Source of the DNA: Sphingobacteriales bacterium
GTDB lineage: Bacteria > Bacteroidota > Bacteroidia > Chitinophagales > CAIOSU01
Assembly: GCA_027483645.1 (NCBI GenBank)
Contig: JAIXUD010000021.1
Span: 474,428 to 538,427, forward strand
DNA length: 64,000 nt
Direction of reading: 5' to 3'
Shown: piece by piece, positions 63,951 to 64,000 of the stretch
Layout: each line of letters begins with the position of its first letter
Numbering within the stretch: the stretch's first letter is position 1
Notes under the pieces: model-generated
The model's input: the letters and a program-made list of their open reading frames with translations, nothing else
What the model was told of the DNA's origin: nothing
The model's database searches: none
Translations under genes and position numbers: made by a program

Positions 63951-64000
63951 TTATTCAATTCCGTAGCTAGCCAACAGTGCTTTATATTCTGGTGAATTCC
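63951..64000 (-). CDS. 3' end of the next nuo gene, probably nuoB (partial)
   Basis: On the minus strand the last codons read NSPEYKALLASYGIE followed by TAA at 63951, three bases before the nuoC start. Only 15 residues are in the window. The identity as nuoB rests on operon order (A-B-C), not on sequence. Confidence 0.55.
   Translation of the reverse strand, partial: NSPEYKALLASYGIE

Overview
The window looks like chromosome of a Bacteroidota bacterium with about mid-40s percent GC. The evidence is seen in the sequence: full-length GldL and GldM homologues, C-terminal type IX secretion (Por) sorting domains, a short NuoG, a family-typical Fur and RelA/SpoT, and several promoters of the Bacteroidota form TTTG/TTG then TAnnTTTG, some so close to the start codon that the mRNA would be nearly leaderless. 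I cannot place it below phylum level. I see no phage, insertion sequence, rRNA or CRISPR array.

Layout. 1-820: repeat-bearing spacer. 0.8-10.9 kb: an acyl-CoA carboxylase carboxyltransferase, a Pat-like acetyltransferase, a tiny conserved-looking protein behind a sigma-54-like promoter, tRNA-Leu(UAG), RelA/SpoT, Fur, a STAS protein, PurA, PabB-like and a saccharopine-dehydrogenase-like oxidoreductase. 10.9-15.8 kb (minus): GldL, GldM and a large beta-helix plus outer-membrane-barrel protein, with neither GldK nor GldN beside them. 16.5-23.8 kb: GNAT-nitrilase fusion, outer membrane protein, membrane-anchored MutS-like ATPase, SRPBCC protein, two related small membrane proteins, an orphan cytochrome oxidase subunit III. 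24.1-31.1 kb: SUF iron-sulfur assembly genes sufB-C-D-S-E-T followed by a bacilliredoxin. 31.4-35.8 kb: DoxX, then two tandem secreted proteins that each join a non-canonical haem-c motif, a copper type II monooxygenase-like region and a Por sorting domain, then the stump of a third. 35.9-40 kb: a lipoprotein EEP hydrolase, exonuclease III, a short GldM-like protein and a divergent NtrC-type regulator. 40.4-52 kb: SAH hydrolase, beta-helix lipoprotein, GNAT, LytTR regulator, PurL, a 519-residue unknown, a small unknown, DNA primase. 52.1-64 kb (minus): the complex I operon running nuoB(end)-C-D-E-F-G-H-I-J-K-L-M-N.

Together the genes are mostly core metabolism: purine synthesis, folate precursor, SUF clusters that would feed the Fe-S rich complex I, stringent response, replication priming. 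The unusual parts are the GldLM-centred cluster without its usual partners, a lone GldM periplasmic-domain protein, and the tandem T9SS haem/copper proteins.

The spacers hold at least six families of short intergenic repeats (a 122-bp palindromic element, CACTAAG/CACAAAG hairpins, GGTCCATGG words, GAGTTACGAGTT words, GTACAATGTAC words, TTGATACT words and C-rich hairpins). In the suf cluster they are stacked in the same order in two different spacers, which is the most striking non-coding structure here.
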